Assembly (NCBI RefSeq): GCF_001457695.1
Contig: NZ_LN831025.1
Span: 1,612,001 to 1,676,000 of the forward strand
DNA from: Campylobacter jejuni
Lineage (GTDB): Bacteria > Campylobacterota > Campylobacteria > Campylobacterales > Campylobacteraceae
Direction of reading: 5' to 3'
Length of the DNA: 64,000 nucleotides
Shown here: one piece after another, positions 1 through 10,319 of the stretch
Numbering within the stretch: the stretch's first letter is position 1
Layout: each line of letters starts with the position of its first letter
The notes under the pieces: generated by a model
Database searches by the model: none
Told to the model about the DNA's origin: nothing
Seen by the model: the letters and a program-made list of their open reading frames with translations, nothing else
Program-made: the position numbers and the translations under genes

Positions 1-782
1 CACAATTAATAGAATTAAAAAATGTTCTAAATAGACTTCTTGATGCTTTACAAGCTAGAGTAGGTTCTGATATGAATGAAATTCAAAGAGTATTTAATAG
101 TTATAAATCTCTTGACTTTACCACTGAAGTAAAAGATGCCAATGGAGCTGTAGAGGTAACTACTAATGCACTAGGACAAGAAATCATTAAAATGCTAAAA
201 CAAAGTTCAGACTTTGCTAATGCTTTAGCTAATGAAAGTGGAAAATTACAAACTGCTGTTCAAAGCTTAACTACTTCTTCAAATTCTCAAGCAGCTTCTT
301 TAGAAGAAACTGCAGCAGCTTTAGAAGAGATCACTTCTTCTATGCAAAATGTTTCAGTTAAAACTAGTGATGTTATCGCTCAATCTGAAGAGATTAAAAA
401 TGTTACAGGTATTATAGGTGATATTGCAGATCAAATCAATCTTTTAGCTTTAAATGCAGCTATTGAAGCAGCTCGTGCTGGAGAACATGGTAGAGGCTTT
501 GCGGTTGTGGCTGATGAAGTTAGAAAACTAGCTGAAAGAACTCAAAAGTCTTTATCAGAAATTGAAGCTAATACTAATTTACTTGTTCAATCTATCAATG
601 ATATGGCAGAAAGTATTAAAGAACAAACTGCAGGTATCACTCAAATCAATGATAGTGTAGCTCAAATTGATCAAACTACTAAAGATAATGTTGAAATTGC
701 TAATGAATCAGCTATTATTTCTAGTACAGTAAGTGATATAGCTAATAATATCTTAGAAGATGTTAAGAAGAAGAGGTTTTAA
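1..782 (+). CDS. tlp3: Methyl-accepting chemotaxis protein, C-terminal part (Tlp3-type)
   Basis: The reading frame is open from the left edge (first full codon at base 3), so only the cytoplasmic signalling end of a chemoreceptor is present. Seen: the long heptad-patterned helices of an MCP signalling domain and the highly conserved hairpin tip, with [20 protein letters not shown] followed by [14 protein letters not shown], which binds CheA and CheW. No periplasmic sensor or membrane segment lies in the window. Several C. jejuni Tlp receptors share a nearly identical signalling domain, so the domain alone does not name the receptor. The Tlp3 (Cj1564) assignment rests on its position next to pflA. 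It is convergent with pflA and ends just before a strong hairpin. Confidence 0.85.
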   Translation, partial: QLIELKNVLNRLLDALQARVGSDMNEIQRVFNSYKSLDFTTEVKDANGAVEVTTNALGQEIIKMLKQSSDFANALANESGKLQTAVQSLTTSSNSQAASLEETAAALEEITSSMQNVSVKTSDVIAQSEEIKNVTGIIGDIADQINLLALNAAIEAARAGEHGRGFAVVADEVRKLAERTQKSLSEIEANTNLLVQSINDMAESIKEQTAGITQINDSVAQIDQTTKDNVEIANESAIISSTVSDIANNILEDVKKKRF

Positions 783-786
783 TCTT

Positions 787-814
787 AGATAACTAGCTAA
801 AAAGCTAGTTATCT
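787..814. terminator. Bidirectional hairpin between tlp3 and pflA
   Basis: A perfect 12-bp inverted repeat, AGATAACTAGCT and AGCTAGTTATCT, surrounds an AAAA loop in the 41-bp gap between two convergent genes. It is flanked by A/T-rich sequence on both sides and probably ends transcription in both directions. Confidence 0.75.
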
Positions 815-823
815 CTAATTTAC

Positions 824-3190
824 TTATTGATTTAAAATTTGATTTTTACTCTTACATAAATTCTGCCAATTTGAAACACCTTTGATTTCAAGACATTGTT
901 TTAAACTTTCTTTTTCAGCTTGTATATTTTGCATTCTTTCATAAGTTAAAGCTTGGATATATAAAGCTCTTGCCTTATCCTTATCTGAAAGTTTTAATTT
1001 AAGCAAATCTGTTAAAACAGCTAAACTTTCTTCATTTTTATTGATTTTAGCCAAAGTATCAAGATACATAAATTCCAAATTAGGACTAAAAAGATTTATA
1101 CCTTTAAAATTTTGATAGTCAATGGCCTTAGGTGCGTAAGTTAAAATCGTTGTTTGCATATTGTGATCATTAGCATAAGAAAGTAAAGCATCGTAGGCTT
1201 CTACCATACTAAAATTCATTGGAAAACTTTCTAAAATTTGCAAAATTTTAATGGCTTGATTGTAGTCATTTAAACGCAACAAAGACAAAAATTGCAAATA
1301 ATAAGCCTTAAAATTCTCATCATCGCTTTTTAAAATTCTAGAATTAGCTATATCTTTAGAAATTTTAATCACCTGAGGATATTGTTTATTATCAAAAAGA
1401 ATAGATGCTTTTTGAAGACCGTAAAATATAGAATCTTCATTATAATTTTTATCTATATAATCAAGTGCTTGTTCAACATTAGAAGTTCTGATAAGACAAG
1501 CTAACATTTGTTTTTTATTCTCAATTTTCTGACCTATATCATAAGCACTAAAACGCATAAAAATATTTGCAGCATTGATACAATTATCAGCTTTTATGGC
1601 ATTTTTTAAATCATTAATGGCTGCTTTCTCTAAAAATTGAGTAGCATTTGGAATTTTTTTACTTTCTATAAGATCTTTATAAGCTAAAATGGCACTAAAA
1701 TTTCCCTCTTTATAATAAAGTGCAACATCTTCATCTAAAGCTTTATTTGCAATATTCTCATCTTTATTTGCATATTGCTTCATTAAATCTGTATAACGCT
1801 GATGCAAAAAGCTTGCATTATTATCACCTAAAGCAAAGAATACCTCATCACTTGCTTTTTTAATTTCATCTAAATACTTACCATCTAAATAATCATCCAT
1901 ATACAAATCAAGGTATTTTTTAGCATCACTAGATCTGTTAGCATGTGATAAAACCAAGGCTAAATCTTTTAAAGTTTCTTCATAACTTGGATCAAGTTTG
2001 GACATTTTAGCAAAGGCATCTTCATAAATACTTGCACTTATATCAAATTGTCCTTTTTGATTAAATAATTTAGCAAGTTCTAAAGATCTTGGAATATCTT
2101 TTCCAAAATATTCAGGATTGGCTTTTAAAATGGTATTAATATATTCTATAGCTTTATTTACTTGCTCATTTGAAAGCAAATTCTTTGCCAAACTCATAGC
2201 TGCTCTTGCAGCTAAATCTAAATTTTTTGTATTAAAATAAGTATTTTCATAGATATTTACAGCTTTTTCTTTTTCATTTAAATTATAAATATAATCTGCA
2301 TAATCAAGTTTTGATAACTGAGTAAAATAATTATTAGGTTGTTCATTATCCAAAATCGACATTGTATACTCTACATCAGCACGCTGAGCTAAAGCGATAT
2401 AAGTTTTTAACATTATATGTAAAACTTCTGAAAAATTTTTATCACTTGTAAAAGTACGCATCCAATTTTTAGCATCATCAATCATCTTTTCTAAAATTTG
2501 CTGATCGCGTATACTTGGATCTTGAGTGTAAAGTTTATTTTGAGCTCTTAATTTATAAAGTATAAATTCACTAGTAAAAATACTGCTACGATATCTATTG
2601 ATAGCATTTTGTGCATCAATCACCACTTGATTGTAATTAGCCTTATCGTATTCTTTTTTGATGCGTAAATAAGTATTGATATCTGCACTTTGAGGAATAA
2701 CAACAGGATCAGAATTTAAATCCAAAGCTCCAACATAAGGCAAACTCTCATGTGGAAAATTGATATTAAAATCAAGTCCATCATAGTCTTTAATAGGTGC
2801 TAGTTCTGGTGTAAAAATAAAAGTAAAAGCCTTACTTTTATGCGAACTTGATGAACTGAGTTCTTTATCTATATAAATATTTTGAGAAGTGTCAAACATT
2901 CTTGCTTGTATTTTTGGCAAAATGATCATTTTAATTTTTTGAGCTTCTTGTATAAATTTTAAATCAAAAGCAGAAAAACTCTGATCTTTTAATTTATTAT
3001 CAACCATACCTGCAATATCACATTCAAAATGAACTTTTGCTTCGGTAATAAATTTTTGACATGTAAATTCTAAATCATTACTCGCATGTAAAACTGCAAA
3101 AGCTTGATTATTTTCGCGACCCGTGTTTAAAACAAGCTCAAAAGCAAAAGCATTTAAAAAACTTAATAAAATTAAAAATAATATTCTCAT
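824..3190 (-). CDS. pflA: Flagellar motor scaffold protein PflA (paralysed flagella)
   Basis: A 788-aa protein with an N-terminal signal peptide (MRILFLILLSFLNAFAF, then a mature ELVLNTG start). After about 150 residues of likely beta-rich sequence it becomes almost entirely helical, with repeated TPR/SEL-like helix pairs to the C-terminus. Known for the family: PflA works with PflB in the periplasmic disk structures of the Campylobacter flagellar motor that widen the stator ring, and mutants make flagella that do not rotate. The length and the position beside tlp3 and the nuo operon match Cj1565c. No ribosome-binding site is visible before the ATG, and a -10 element ends 6 bases before it, so the mRNA may be leaderless. 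Confidence 0.9.
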   Translation of the reverse strand: MRILFLILLSFLNAFAFELVLNTGRENNQAFAVLHASNDLEFTCQKFITEAKVHFECDIAGMVDNKLKDQSFSAFDLKFIQEAQKIKMIILPKIQARMFDTSQNIYIDKELSSSSSHKSKAFTFIFTPELAPIKDYDGLDFNINFPHESLPYVGALDLNSDPVVIPQSADINTYLRIKKEYDKANYNQVVIDAQNAINRYRSSIFTSEFILYKLRAQNKLYTQDPSIRDQQILEKMIDDAKNWMRTFTSDKNFSEVLHIMLKTYIALAQRADVEYTMSILDNEQPNNYFTQLSKLDYADYIYNLNEKEKAVNIYENTYFNTKNLDLAARAAMSLAKNLLSNEQVNKAIEYINTILKANPEYFGKDIPRSLELAKLFNQKGQFDISASIYEDAFAKMSKLDPSYEETLKDLALVLSHANRSSDAKKYLDLYMDDYLDGKYLDEIKKASDEVFFALGDNNASFLHQRYTDLMKQYANKDENIANKALDEDVALYYKEGNFSAILAYKDLIESKKIPNATQFLEKAAINDLKNAIKADNCINAANIFMRFSAYDIGQKIENKKQMLACLIRTSNVEQALDYIDKNYNEDSIFYGLQKASILFDNKQYPQVIKISKDIANSRILKSDDENFKAYYLQFLSLLRLNDYNQAIKILQILESFPMNFSMVEAYDALLSYANDHNMQTTILTYAPKAIDYQNFKGINLFSPNLEFMYLDTLAKINKNEESLAVLTDLLKLKLSDKDKARALYIQALTYERMQNIQAEKESLKQCLEIKGVSNWQNLCKSKNQILNQ

Positions 3191-3196
3191 AAAATA

Positions 3197-3202
3197 ATTA
3201 TA
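3197..3202 (-). promoter_or_regulatory. Extended -10 promoter immediately before pflA
   Basis: On the minus strand the sequence reads TTTTGCTATAATTATTTT and then the ATG: a TGC plus TATAAT extended -10. Its last base is only 7 nt from the A of the start codon at 3190, so the predicted transcription start is at or next to the first coding base. The promoter lies in the 21-bp gap behind nuoN and separates pflA from the nuo operon. Confidence 0.6.
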
Positions 3203-3211
3203 GCAAAACTC

Positions 3212-4600
3212 TTATAACATTAACAATATAGCAAAAGTGCTTACACAAACACAAAAAGCTAAAATAAAATTTTGTATAAAACTAAACTTAATATTATGAA
3301 CCCTATCATTTTTCATAAATAAAACATGAATTAAAATCTTTAAATACGCATAAAGCATAATAACAGAAGATAAAGCCACAAAAAGCGCCAAATACCAATA
3401 TCCATTTAAAATTACTGTATTTAAAATCATAAATTTACCCCAAAATACTCCAAAAGGCGGGATACCTGCTAAAGAAAGCACACTAATGCTTAAACAAAAA
3501 GCAATTAAAGGTTTTTTAACCAAAAGCCCATTTAAACTCTCATAAGAATTATTCTCATAATTGCTTAAAATCATAAATACAGCATAATTTGCAAAAGCAA
3601 ATAAAGTCCAATATCCAAAAATAGCAAGCAAAATTCCATCAAAATTTTGTTCTTTTAATAAAGGAATGCAAGCTACCAAAACCAAAGAAGAATGCACTAC
3701 AGAACTATAAGCAAACATTTTTTTGATATTGTTTTGACTTAGAGCCGCAAAAGCACCTATAAGCATAGAAAAAATCGCTAGAACTATTATGATATATTCA
3801 AAACCTGTATTATTTAAAAAATCAAACAAACGAATAACCACAACCAACATGGCAACTTTTGGCACAACTGAAATAAAAGCAACCAAATTTGTATGTGCTG
3901 CATAATACACGTCTTTGAGCCAAAAATGAAAAGGTGCCAAAGAAAGCTTGATTGCACAAAGAACAAAAATCATCACTCCAACACCCAAAAGCATAGGATC
4001 TTTTTGAAACTCATTTTTTAACGCTAAATTAGCATATAAATCTAAAGTTCCTGTTTTTAAATAAATAAAAGCTACAGCCATAACAAAAAACCCAGCTCCT
4101 ACAGCCGCTACACTAAAGTATTTTATCGCACTTGAAATAGCATTATCACTTTCACGCATTGCTATTAAAGTATAAAGTGCTAAAGAAGAACTTTCAAGTC
4201 CTATAAAAATAAGTACTAAATTTGAGCTTGAAACCATCAAAAGCAAAGATGCAATCATAAATAAAAATAAAGCATAAAATTCACCTTGATTTTCTTCTTT
4301 TTGCATTAAAAGATATAAAAATGAAAAACACAAAATCACTAAAGAAGCATAAAATGAAACAATATCATTATTTAAAGTAGCCAAAAAAGCTTTTGCTTCT
4401 AAACCTTGAGCATTTGCATTATTTAAAATCAAAAAAGCACTTACAATTAAAGATAAAGAACTTATACCGATATAAAACGATCGATGAAATTTCCAAAAAC
4501 CAGAGCAAAGCAAAAGAACTATTGCAGTTGTAATTAAAAATAAAAATGGATAAGATAAGCTTATATTTAAAAGTTCTAAATTTAAAAAATTATTTAACAT
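3212..4600 (-). CDS. nuoN: NADH-quinone oxidoreductase-type complex I subunit N
   Basis: A 462-aa polytopic inner-membrane protein with about 13-14 hydrophobic segments, of the antiporter-like family shared by NuoL, NuoM and NuoN. It forms part of the proton-pumping arm of complex I. Seen: a conserved intramembrane glutamate in the stretch IFIGLESSSLALYTL, and a central lysine region around CAIKLSLAPFHFWLKDVY. It is the last gene of the nuo operon and its start overlaps the end of nuoM by 11 bp, suggesting coupled translation. Length is normal. Confidence 0.95.
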   Translation of the reverse strand: MLNNFLNLELLNISLSYPFLFLITTAIVLLLCSGFWKFHRSFYIGISSLSLIVSAFLILNNANAQGLEAKAFLATLNNDIVSFYASLVILCFSFLYLLMQKEENQGEFYALFLFMIASLLLMVSSSNLVLIFIGLESSSLALYTLIAMRESDNAISSAIKYFSVAAVGAGFFVMAVAFIYLKTGTLDLYANLALKNEFQKDPMLLGVGVMIFVLCAIKLSLAPFHFWLKDVYYAAHTNLVAFISVVPKVAMLVVVIRLFDFLNNTGFEYIIIVLAIFSMLIGAFAALSQNNIKKMFAYSSVVHSSLVLVACIPLLKEQNFDGILLAIFGYWTLFAFANYAVFMILSNYENNSYESLNGLLVKKPLIAFCLSISVLSLAGIPPFGVFWGKFMILNTVILNGYWYLALFVALSSVIMLYAYLKILIHVLFMKNDRVHNIKFSFIQNFILAFCVCVSTFAILLML

Positions 4601-6077
4601 TTGCCTCTCCTATTTTAGATAAAAAATCTAAAGTATTTTGCTCAACAGCTCTAATATTCATTGTTTTTATAAGATTATCCACATCTTTTTGTATCGGCTT
4701 TAAAAGTATATTTGGCATAAGCCCTAGTCCAAAAATCATTACTACAATACACACAAGCGCTACTATTTCTCTAAAACGTAAAGAAAAACCCTCTATAAAG
4801 CTTTGTTTTTGCATGAAAAATATTTTTCTAAATACTGCGAACATATAAATCGCTCCTAAAATAATCACCAAACCTGCCAACAAAGCGTAAAATAAATTAA
4901 TCTTTGCTATACCTAAAAGAATTAAAAACTCTCCCACAAAAGAAACAGTTAAAGGCAAAGAAACGCTTGCGAGTAAAATTAACATAAAGAAAATTGAAAA
5001 TAAAGGTGCTTTTTTGGCCAAAGAATGGTAAAAAGAAATATCATAAGTATGATATCTTTGGTATAAAAGTTCAACCATTAAAAATAAAGTTCCTGTTACA
5101 ATACCGTGTGCAAACATATAAAAAACTGCACCACTAATACCCAAAGCATTTAAAGAAAAAATTCCCAAAATCATCACACCAAGATGTGAAATAGAACTAT
5201 AAGCAATCAATTCTTTAATATTTTCTGCTCTATAAGCAATTAAAGCATTATAAACGATACTTACTATACATAAAGCTACAATTAAAGGCATAAAATACAC
5301 ACTCGCATCTGGAAAAAGTGGTAAACAAAAAAGTAAAAATCCAAAAGGAGCCATTTTAAAAACTACAAGCATTACAGAAACAAGTATAGGCGAATTTGCA
5401 TAAACCTTAGGTGCCCAAGTATGAAGTGGAAATAAAGGAGCTTTGATAGCAAAAGCGATAAAAAATGCTCCAAAAAGTAAAAGTTGCTCTGTAAAATTTG
5501 CTGCTGAGGCATTATTTTTCCAAATTTCCAAGTCAAAAGTGAAGATATTTAAAAGCTGATAATTTAAATAAGCTTGATAAATCAATGCTACAAGCATTAA
5601 AATTGAACCCGCAAAAGCATAGATAAAAAATTTCACCCCTGCTCTAAAATCTTTACCATAAACTCCCATAATATAAAGCAAAGGCAAAAGAGAAAATTCC
5701 CAAAAAACATAAAACAACAAACCATCTTTTGCGCTAAAAAGTCCCATAATAGCAAATTCTAAAAAGAATATACAAGATATAAGCGCTTTTTGTTCTAGTT
5801 TCAAAAATAAAAAGCTTAAAAATATCATCAAAGAACTTAAAAGCATCAATACAAGTGCAATACTGTCTACTCCTACATGAAAGCTAAAAAATTTCAAAAT
5901 TTTAAAAGAGAGATTATAATCAAAGCTTACCCCTTGTAAAAAATCCGCAAAAATATCCAAATTTAAAGCCAAAATCATAAAACTTACAACAACGCTAAAA
6001 ACCTTAACGCCTCCGCGATTTAATAGCAAAACCACAAAAGCAGAAATTAAAGGAAAAAATATCAAATAATTTAGCAT
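4590..6077 (-). CDS. nuoM: Complex I subunit M
   Basis: A 495-aa antiporter-like membrane subunit of complex I with about 14 membrane segments. Seen: the pump glutamate in FYVFWEFSLLPLLYIMGVYG and the conserved APLFPLHTWAPKVY and SSISHLGVMILG stretches typical of NuoM. It lies between NuoL and NuoN in the membrane arm and takes part in proton translocation. The gap to nuoL is 1 bp and it overlaps nuoN. Intact and of standard length. Confidence 0.96.
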   Translation of the reverse strand: MLNYLIFFPLISAFVVLLLNRGGVKVFSVVVSFMILALNLDIFADFLQGVSFDYNLSFKILKFFSFHVGVDSIALVLMLLSSLMIFLSFLFLKLEQKALISCIFFLEFAIMGLFSAKDGLLFYVFWEFSLLPLLYIMGVYGKDFRAGVKFFIYAFAGSILMLVALIYQAYLNYQLLNIFTFDLEIWKNNASAANFTEQLLLFGAFFIAFAIKAPLFPLHTWAPKVYANSPILVSVMLVVFKMAPFGFLLFCLPLFPDASVYFMPLIVALCIVSIVYNALIAYRAENIKELIAYSSISHLGVMILGIFSLNALGISGAVFYMFAHGIVTGTLFLMVELLYQRYHTYDISFYHSLAKKAPLFSIFFMLILLASVSLPLTVSFVGEFLILLGIAKINLFYALLAGLVIILGAIYMFAVFRKIFFMQKQSFIEGFSLRFREIVALVCIVVMIFGLGLMPNILLKPIQKDVDNLIKTMNIRAVEQNTLDFLSKIGEANVK

Positions 6078-6078
6078 T

Positions 6079-7869
6079 TTACACCATCCATACTAAAATC
6101 AACAAAATCACAAAAGCTGCCACCAAAAACCTAAGCATTAAGTTTAAGCTGTTTGGCATAATCATTTTTTGTGAAATATTTTGAGAATACAAAGCAATTT
6201 TTTCAACTATTCTATCAAAAATATAAAGATCACAATGCTTTAAAATCGCACATAAGCTTTCATATTTTGAAACGATAAATTGATGATAAAATCTAGGAAT
6301 AAAATAATCATTACTTAAAAGTTTATGAATTTTATTTTCTTCAATACTTTCCTTAAACCAAGAATTTTTATAAGCAAAAATAGCCAAAATTGCACCCAAA
6401 ATAGCTGCTACACTCGCACAAATCATTACAATTTGATTTTGCGCATCAATAAAAACTAATTTTGTGCTTAAATATTCAAAAAAACTATGTTCGAAAAATC
6501 CTGCAATAATAGCTAAAACCATCAAAGGACTCATAGCCAAAAGTGCGATTTTACTTGCTTCATGTGGATGTTCATCATGTCTTGCAGGGGTAAAAAATAC
6601 CAACATTAAAAGTCTAAAGCTATAAAATGCTGTTAAAAAAGCTGCGATTAAGAGCACTAAAAAAATACCATGGTGAAAAGAAATGAAAGAATATCCCAAA
6701 ATCAAATCTTTAGAGAAAAATCCTGCAAAAGGATAAATTCCTGCTAAAGCTAAAGATCCTATACACATTAAAATAGCTGTAATTTTTAAAGGTTTAAAAA
6801 GTCCACCCATTTTTTTAATATCTAATTTATCATTCATAGCATGCATTACATTTCCAGTGCCTAAGAAAAGTAAAGATTTAAAAAAAGCATGCGTAGCTAA
6901 GTGAAATAAAGCTATACCATAAGCCCCAAGTCCTGCAGCCACAAACATATATCCAAGTTGCGATAAGGTAGAGTAAGCAATAATACGTTTTAAATCCCTA
7001 ACCACCAAAGCCATAGAGGCTGCAAAAATCGCTACAAAAGCTCCGAGTAAGGCAATAATATAAGAAACTTCAGGAACTAAATCATAAAGCGTGCTAGCAC
7101 GAATTACCAAATAAACCCCCGCTGTTACCATGGTTGCTGCATGGATTAATGCAGAAACAGGAGTTGGCCCTGCCATAGCATCAGCAAGCCAAGTGTGAAA
7201 AGGAAATTGTGCAGATTTTCCCATAGCCCCTATAAATAAACAAGTTGCGATTAAGATCAAAGCATTGTGATCTAGGCTTTGTGCCATGGAAAAAACTTCA
7301 TCATATTTTAAAGTTCCTGCTTGCAAATAAAGCCAAAAAATTCCTAAAAGCATACCCAAATCCGCAATACGGTTCATAATAAAAGCTTCATTAGCCGCAA
7401 AAGAATAAGTATCATTTTTATACCAAAAACCTATAAGCAACCAAGAGCAAAGCCCAACGCCTTCCCAACCTACGAAAAGTCCTAAGAAATTATCACTCAT
7501 AACTAAAAAAAGCATAGAAAAGACAAAAAGCCCCAAATAAGCAAAAAATTTATTAAAACCCTCATCATGAGCCATATAAAAAATACTATAAAAATGCACA
7601 CAAGTAGCTACAATACCTACAACACTCATCATAGTAAGCGAAATGGCATCTATATCAAAGCCAAAATTTACTCCAGCAAACCATTCAAACAAACTCACAT
7701 TAAAAGCTTCATTGCAAAAAAGCAAATACAAAGAACAAAAAGCACTCAAAGCAACTAGAAGTGAACAAATTATCCCTACAAATTGTTTTTTCTCACTCAA
7801 AGCAAAACAACTTGCAAACAAAAAAGCTATAAAAGGACTAAAAAGAGAAATCAAAGCTAAATTTTGCAT
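6079..7869 (-). CDS. nuoL: Complex I subunit L
   Basis: A 596-aa distal antiporter-like subunit of complex I. Seen: LFVGWEGVGLCSWLLIGFWY with the conserved glutamate, AQFPFHTWLADAMAGPTPVS, and the ALIHAATMVTAGVYL core. A polar C-terminal extension ends in a final membrane helix, as expected for the long lateral helix of NuoL that clamps the membrane arm. It starts 1 bp after the nuoK stop on the minus strand. Confidence 0.96.
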   Translation of the reverse strand: MQNLALISLFSPFIAFLFASCFALSEKKQFVGIICSLLVALSAFCSLYLLFCNEAFNVSLFEWFAGVNFGFDIDAISLTMMSVVGIVATCVHFYSIFYMAHDEGFNKFFAYLGLFVFSMLFLVMSDNFLGLFVGWEGVGLCSWLLIGFWYKNDTYSFAANEAFIMNRIADLGMLLGIFWLYLQAGTLKYDEVFSMAQSLDHNALILIATCLFIGAMGKSAQFPFHTWLADAMAGPTPVSALIHAATMVTAGVYLVIRASTLYDLVPEVSYIIALLGAFVAIFAASMALVVRDLKRIIAYSTLSQLGYMFVAAGLGAYGIALFHLATHAFFKSLLFLGTGNVMHAMNDKLDIKKMGGLFKPLKITAILMCIGSLALAGIYPFAGFFSKDLILGYSFISFHHGIFLVLLIAAFLTAFYSFRLLMLVFFTPARHDEHPHEASKIALLAMSPLMVLAIIAGFFEHSFFEYLSTKLVFIDAQNQIVMICASVAAILGAILAIFAYKNSWFKESIEENKIHKLLSNDYFIPRFYHQFIVSKYESLCAILKHCDLYIFDRIVEKIALYSQNISQKMIMPNSLNLMLRFLVAAFVILLILVWMV

Positions 7870-7870
7870 A

Positions 7871-8167
7871 CTAAGCCTCCACTTCTTTTAAGCTTTTTAA
7901 TTCCAAAGTGCCTTTTCTTCTATACCAAAGCACACACAAAGCTACACCAACAGCTACTTCACAAGCCGCTACACCCATGATAAAAAGCACAAAAACCTGC
8001 CCATTTAAATCATTGTGCATTTTAGAAGCCGCTACTAAGGCTAAATTAGCACTATTTAATAAAATTTCACTCGAAATAAAAAGCATGATGAGATTTTGTC
8101 TTTTTAAAATACCTACAAGCCCTATGACAAACATTAAAATAGCTATAAAAAAATACTTTTCTATCAT
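7871..8167 (-). CDS. nuoK: Complex I subunit K
   Basis: A 98-aa protein with three membrane helices, the normal NuoK size. It carries the two intramembrane glutamates expected for proton transfer, in FISSEILLNSANL and GVAACEVAVGVAL. It joins the antiporter-like subunits to NuoH and NuoJ. It overlaps the end of nuoJ by 4 bp (ATGA type), so translation is probably coupled. Confidence 0.96.
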   Translation of the reverse strand: MIEKYFFIAILMFVIGLVGILKRQNLIMLFISSEILLNSANLALVAASKMHNDLNGQVFVLFIMGVAACEVAVGVALCVLWYRRKGTLELKSLKEVEA

Positions 8168-8682
8168 TGTTTTTCCTTTGTTAGCTCTTTATGAGTAAGA
8201 GTGATAGCACACACTAAAGCAATCAAAAGTAAAATAGCTATAAACTCAAAAGCCAAAAGATATTTTGAAAAAATCGCTAAAGCCAGTTGTTTATTAAAAT
8301 CAAACAAAGCAGGATCGTTTAAAGGCAAATCCGTGCTGATATTTTGGTATTTAAAACCTATAAGCATGGCCAAAAGTAAAATCGCACTTAAAACCACCAA
8401 AGTAAAAAAACTTTTTTTAGCTTTAAGTTGTTCTTTAAATTCTTTAGAAGCATCAAAAAACATCATCGCAAAACTATAAAGTCCAAGCACAGCTCCACTA
8501 TAAACAATAATTTGTATCACACCTAAAAACTCTGCATCAAGTAAAAAATAAAATCCCGATAAAAACACCATTCCACCCGCTAAAGCCGAAAGAGAATAAA
8601 GCATATTTTTACTTAAAACCGCAATGCCAAAAAAGCCTAAAACCACTACACTAAAAAATACAAAAGCCAAATTTTCTATCAT
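8164..8682 (-). CDS. nuoJ: Complex I subunit J
   Basis: A 172-aa membrane protein with five predicted helices. It contains the conserved [20 protein letters not shown] segment around the third helix, which in NuoJ shows the pi-bulge linked to coupling. It overlaps nuoI upstream and nuoK downstream by 4 bp each. It belongs to the membrane arm next to the quinone site. Confidence 0.95.
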   Translation of the reverse strand: MIENLAFVFFSVVVLGFFGIAVLSKNMLYSLSALAGGMVFLSGFYFLLDAEFLGVIQIIVYSGAVLGLYSFAMMFFDASKEFKEQLKAKKSFFTLVVLSAILLLAMLIGFKYQNISTDLPLNDPALFDFNKQLALAIFSKYLLAFEFIAILLLIALVCAITLTHKELTKEKQ

Positions 8683-9320
8683 TTGTTTTCTCCTTGCTCT
8701 TGTGTGTTTTGATTTTCTAAGGCACTTTCAAGCATCGCATCGTAATAATTTGGCGTTTTTATCACCAATAAATCAGCATCTTTTCTAAGGCTTCCCGCTC
8801 CTTCAAATTCAACTTGATTTTTAAGCTTATCAATAGGAGTTAAAAAATCTTGCTTATAGCCAAAATAAGACCTTTGCTCGGCTGCATTTTCATACTCTGT
8901 GCCATGCACTATAGCAAGTTCAGGACAAACCTCAGCGCAAAAACCACAATAAATACAACGCCCTAAATTAATACTATAATTTCCTACTTTTTTACGCCCA
9001 TTTTCATCTAAAGAAGTTTCCATTCTAATACAATTGCTAATGCAAATTTTTTCGCAAAGCCCACAACCTATACATCTTTCGTTTTCACTTTCTATAAAAC
9101 GCATCAGACGATGAACAGCACGGTAACGATTGTCAAGCTTTACCTTTTCAAAAGGATATTTAATCGTAGCGCTATTATTTCTCTTAAGTAATTCTCTCAT
9201 CATCACAAAAAGCCCTACAAAAAGCTCTAGTTTAACGCTTCTACGCAAAGCTTGTGAAATTTTCTCCCAAGTGCTAATAGGAGTTTTTCTTTTCTCATCC
9301 ACTAAATAATAATTTTTCAT
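8679..9320 (-). CDS. nuoI: Complex I subunit I, 2x[4Fe-4S] ferredoxin-like
   Basis: A 213-aa peripheral-arm subunit carrying two 4Fe-4S motifs, [15 protein letters not shown] and [13 protein letters not shown] (ligands of clusters N6a and N6b), which pass electrons to NuoB. Outside the ferredoxin core there is an N-terminal region that packs against NuoH and a charged C-terminal tail of about 60 residues. It lies 9 bp downstream of nuoH and overlaps nuoJ. Confidence 0.95.
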   Translation of the reverse strand: MKNYYLVDEKRKTPISTWEKISQALRRSVKLELFVGLFVMMRELLKRNNSATIKYPFEKVKLDNRYRAVHRLMRFIESENERCIGCGLCEKICISNCIRMETSLDENGRKKVGNYSINLGRCIYCGFCAEVCPELAIVHGTEYENAAEQRSYFGYKQDFLTPIDKLKNQVEFEGAGSLRKDADLLVIKTPNYYDAMLESALENQNTQEQGENK

Positions 9321-9329
9321 ATCAAACTC

Positions 9330-10319
9330 CTATAAAAGAACTGCCAAAGCAGTGATTAAAAGGTTTAAAACCGCTAAAGGGATTAAGATCAAATAGCACA
9401 TTTTCATCACTTGATCTGGACGCAATTGCGGAAAAGCAGCTCTTGCCCAAAAATACCAAAAGAAAATAAAACTTGATTTTACTATCATCATAATCCAACC
9501 AGGAATAATCCAAAAGCTATTAAAACCCCCTAAAAACAAAAGAGTTACCAAAATAGCTCCAGCTATCATAGAAGCATATTCACCTATAAAAAACATACCC
9601 CATCTTAAACCCGAATACTCCGTTCCATAACCCGCTACAATTTCAGCATCATTTTCCGTCAAACAAAGCGGAGTTCTATTAGTCTCTATAAATAAAGCAA
9701 TTATAAAAAGCACAAAAGCCAAAGGCTGTTTAAAAATAAGCCAAGAAAAAAATCCATCGCTTTGATAATTGTTGATATCCACCAAAGAAAAAGAACCTAC
9801 AAGCATTACAATAGCAATCAAAGCTAAAGCTCCTACGCTTTCATAGGAGATAATCGCTACAAGCCCTCTTGCAGCCCCTAAAATCGACCATTTATTATTA
9901 CTTGCAAGTCCACCCAAAAACACCGCATAAAAACAAATTCCTGAAGTACCGATGACAAAAAGCAAAGCTACATTGATATCTGCCACTATAGGCTGAATTA
10001 CCTTTCCAAATAAAGTAAATTCAGGTAGCATAGGAATAGCTGCTAAAGAAACAAAAGCACAAATAGCAGAAATTAAAGGTGCTATAGCAAAAATAAATTT
10101 TTGCGAATTTGAAGGGATTATATCTTCTTTAGTAAAAAGTTTTATCATATCAGCTACAAGTTGAATAAGCCCAAAAGGCCCTACCATATCAGGCCCTATG
10201 CGTCTTTGAAAATAAGCTAAAACCTTTCTTTCAGCATAAGTTGCAAGACCTGCTAAACTCGCAAATATTGCAATGATAATAATACATTTAATCAAAGCCT
10301 CTAAAGCAAAATCACTCAT
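9330..10319 (-). CDS. nuoH: Complex I subunit H
   Basis: A 329-aa membrane subunit forming the quinone chamber at the junction of the two arms. Seen: the first-helix to loop motif YAERKVLAYFQRRIGPDMVG, GARGLVAIISYESVGALALI, and the acidic cytoplasmic loop ETNRTPLCLTENDAEIVAGY. About eight helices. The ATG at 10319 has a GGAGC ribosome site and overlaps the end of nuoG by 8 bp. Confidence 0.95.
   Translation of the reverse strand: MSDFALEALIKCIIIIAIFASLAGLATYAERKVLAYFQRRIGPDMVGPFGLIQLVADMIKLFTKEDIIPSNSQKFIFAIAPLISAICAFVSLAAIPMLPEFTLFGKVIQPIVADINVALLFVIGTSGICFYAVFLGGLASNNKWSILGAARGLVAIISYESVGALALIAIVMLVGSFSLVDINNYQSDGFFSWLIFKQPLAFVLFIIALFIETNRTPLCLTENDAEIVAGYGTEYSGLRWGMFFIGEYASMIAGAILVTLLFLGGFNSFWIIPGWIMMIVKSSFIFFWYFWARAAFPQLRPDQVMKMCYLILIPLAVLNLLITALAVLL

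Noticed and set aside
4546-4848. Plus-strand open frame of 100 codons across nuoN/nuoM
   Set aside because: It lies wholly inside the well-supported nuoM and nuoN genes on the other strand, has no family resemblance, and is typical of the mirror frames seen along this operon.
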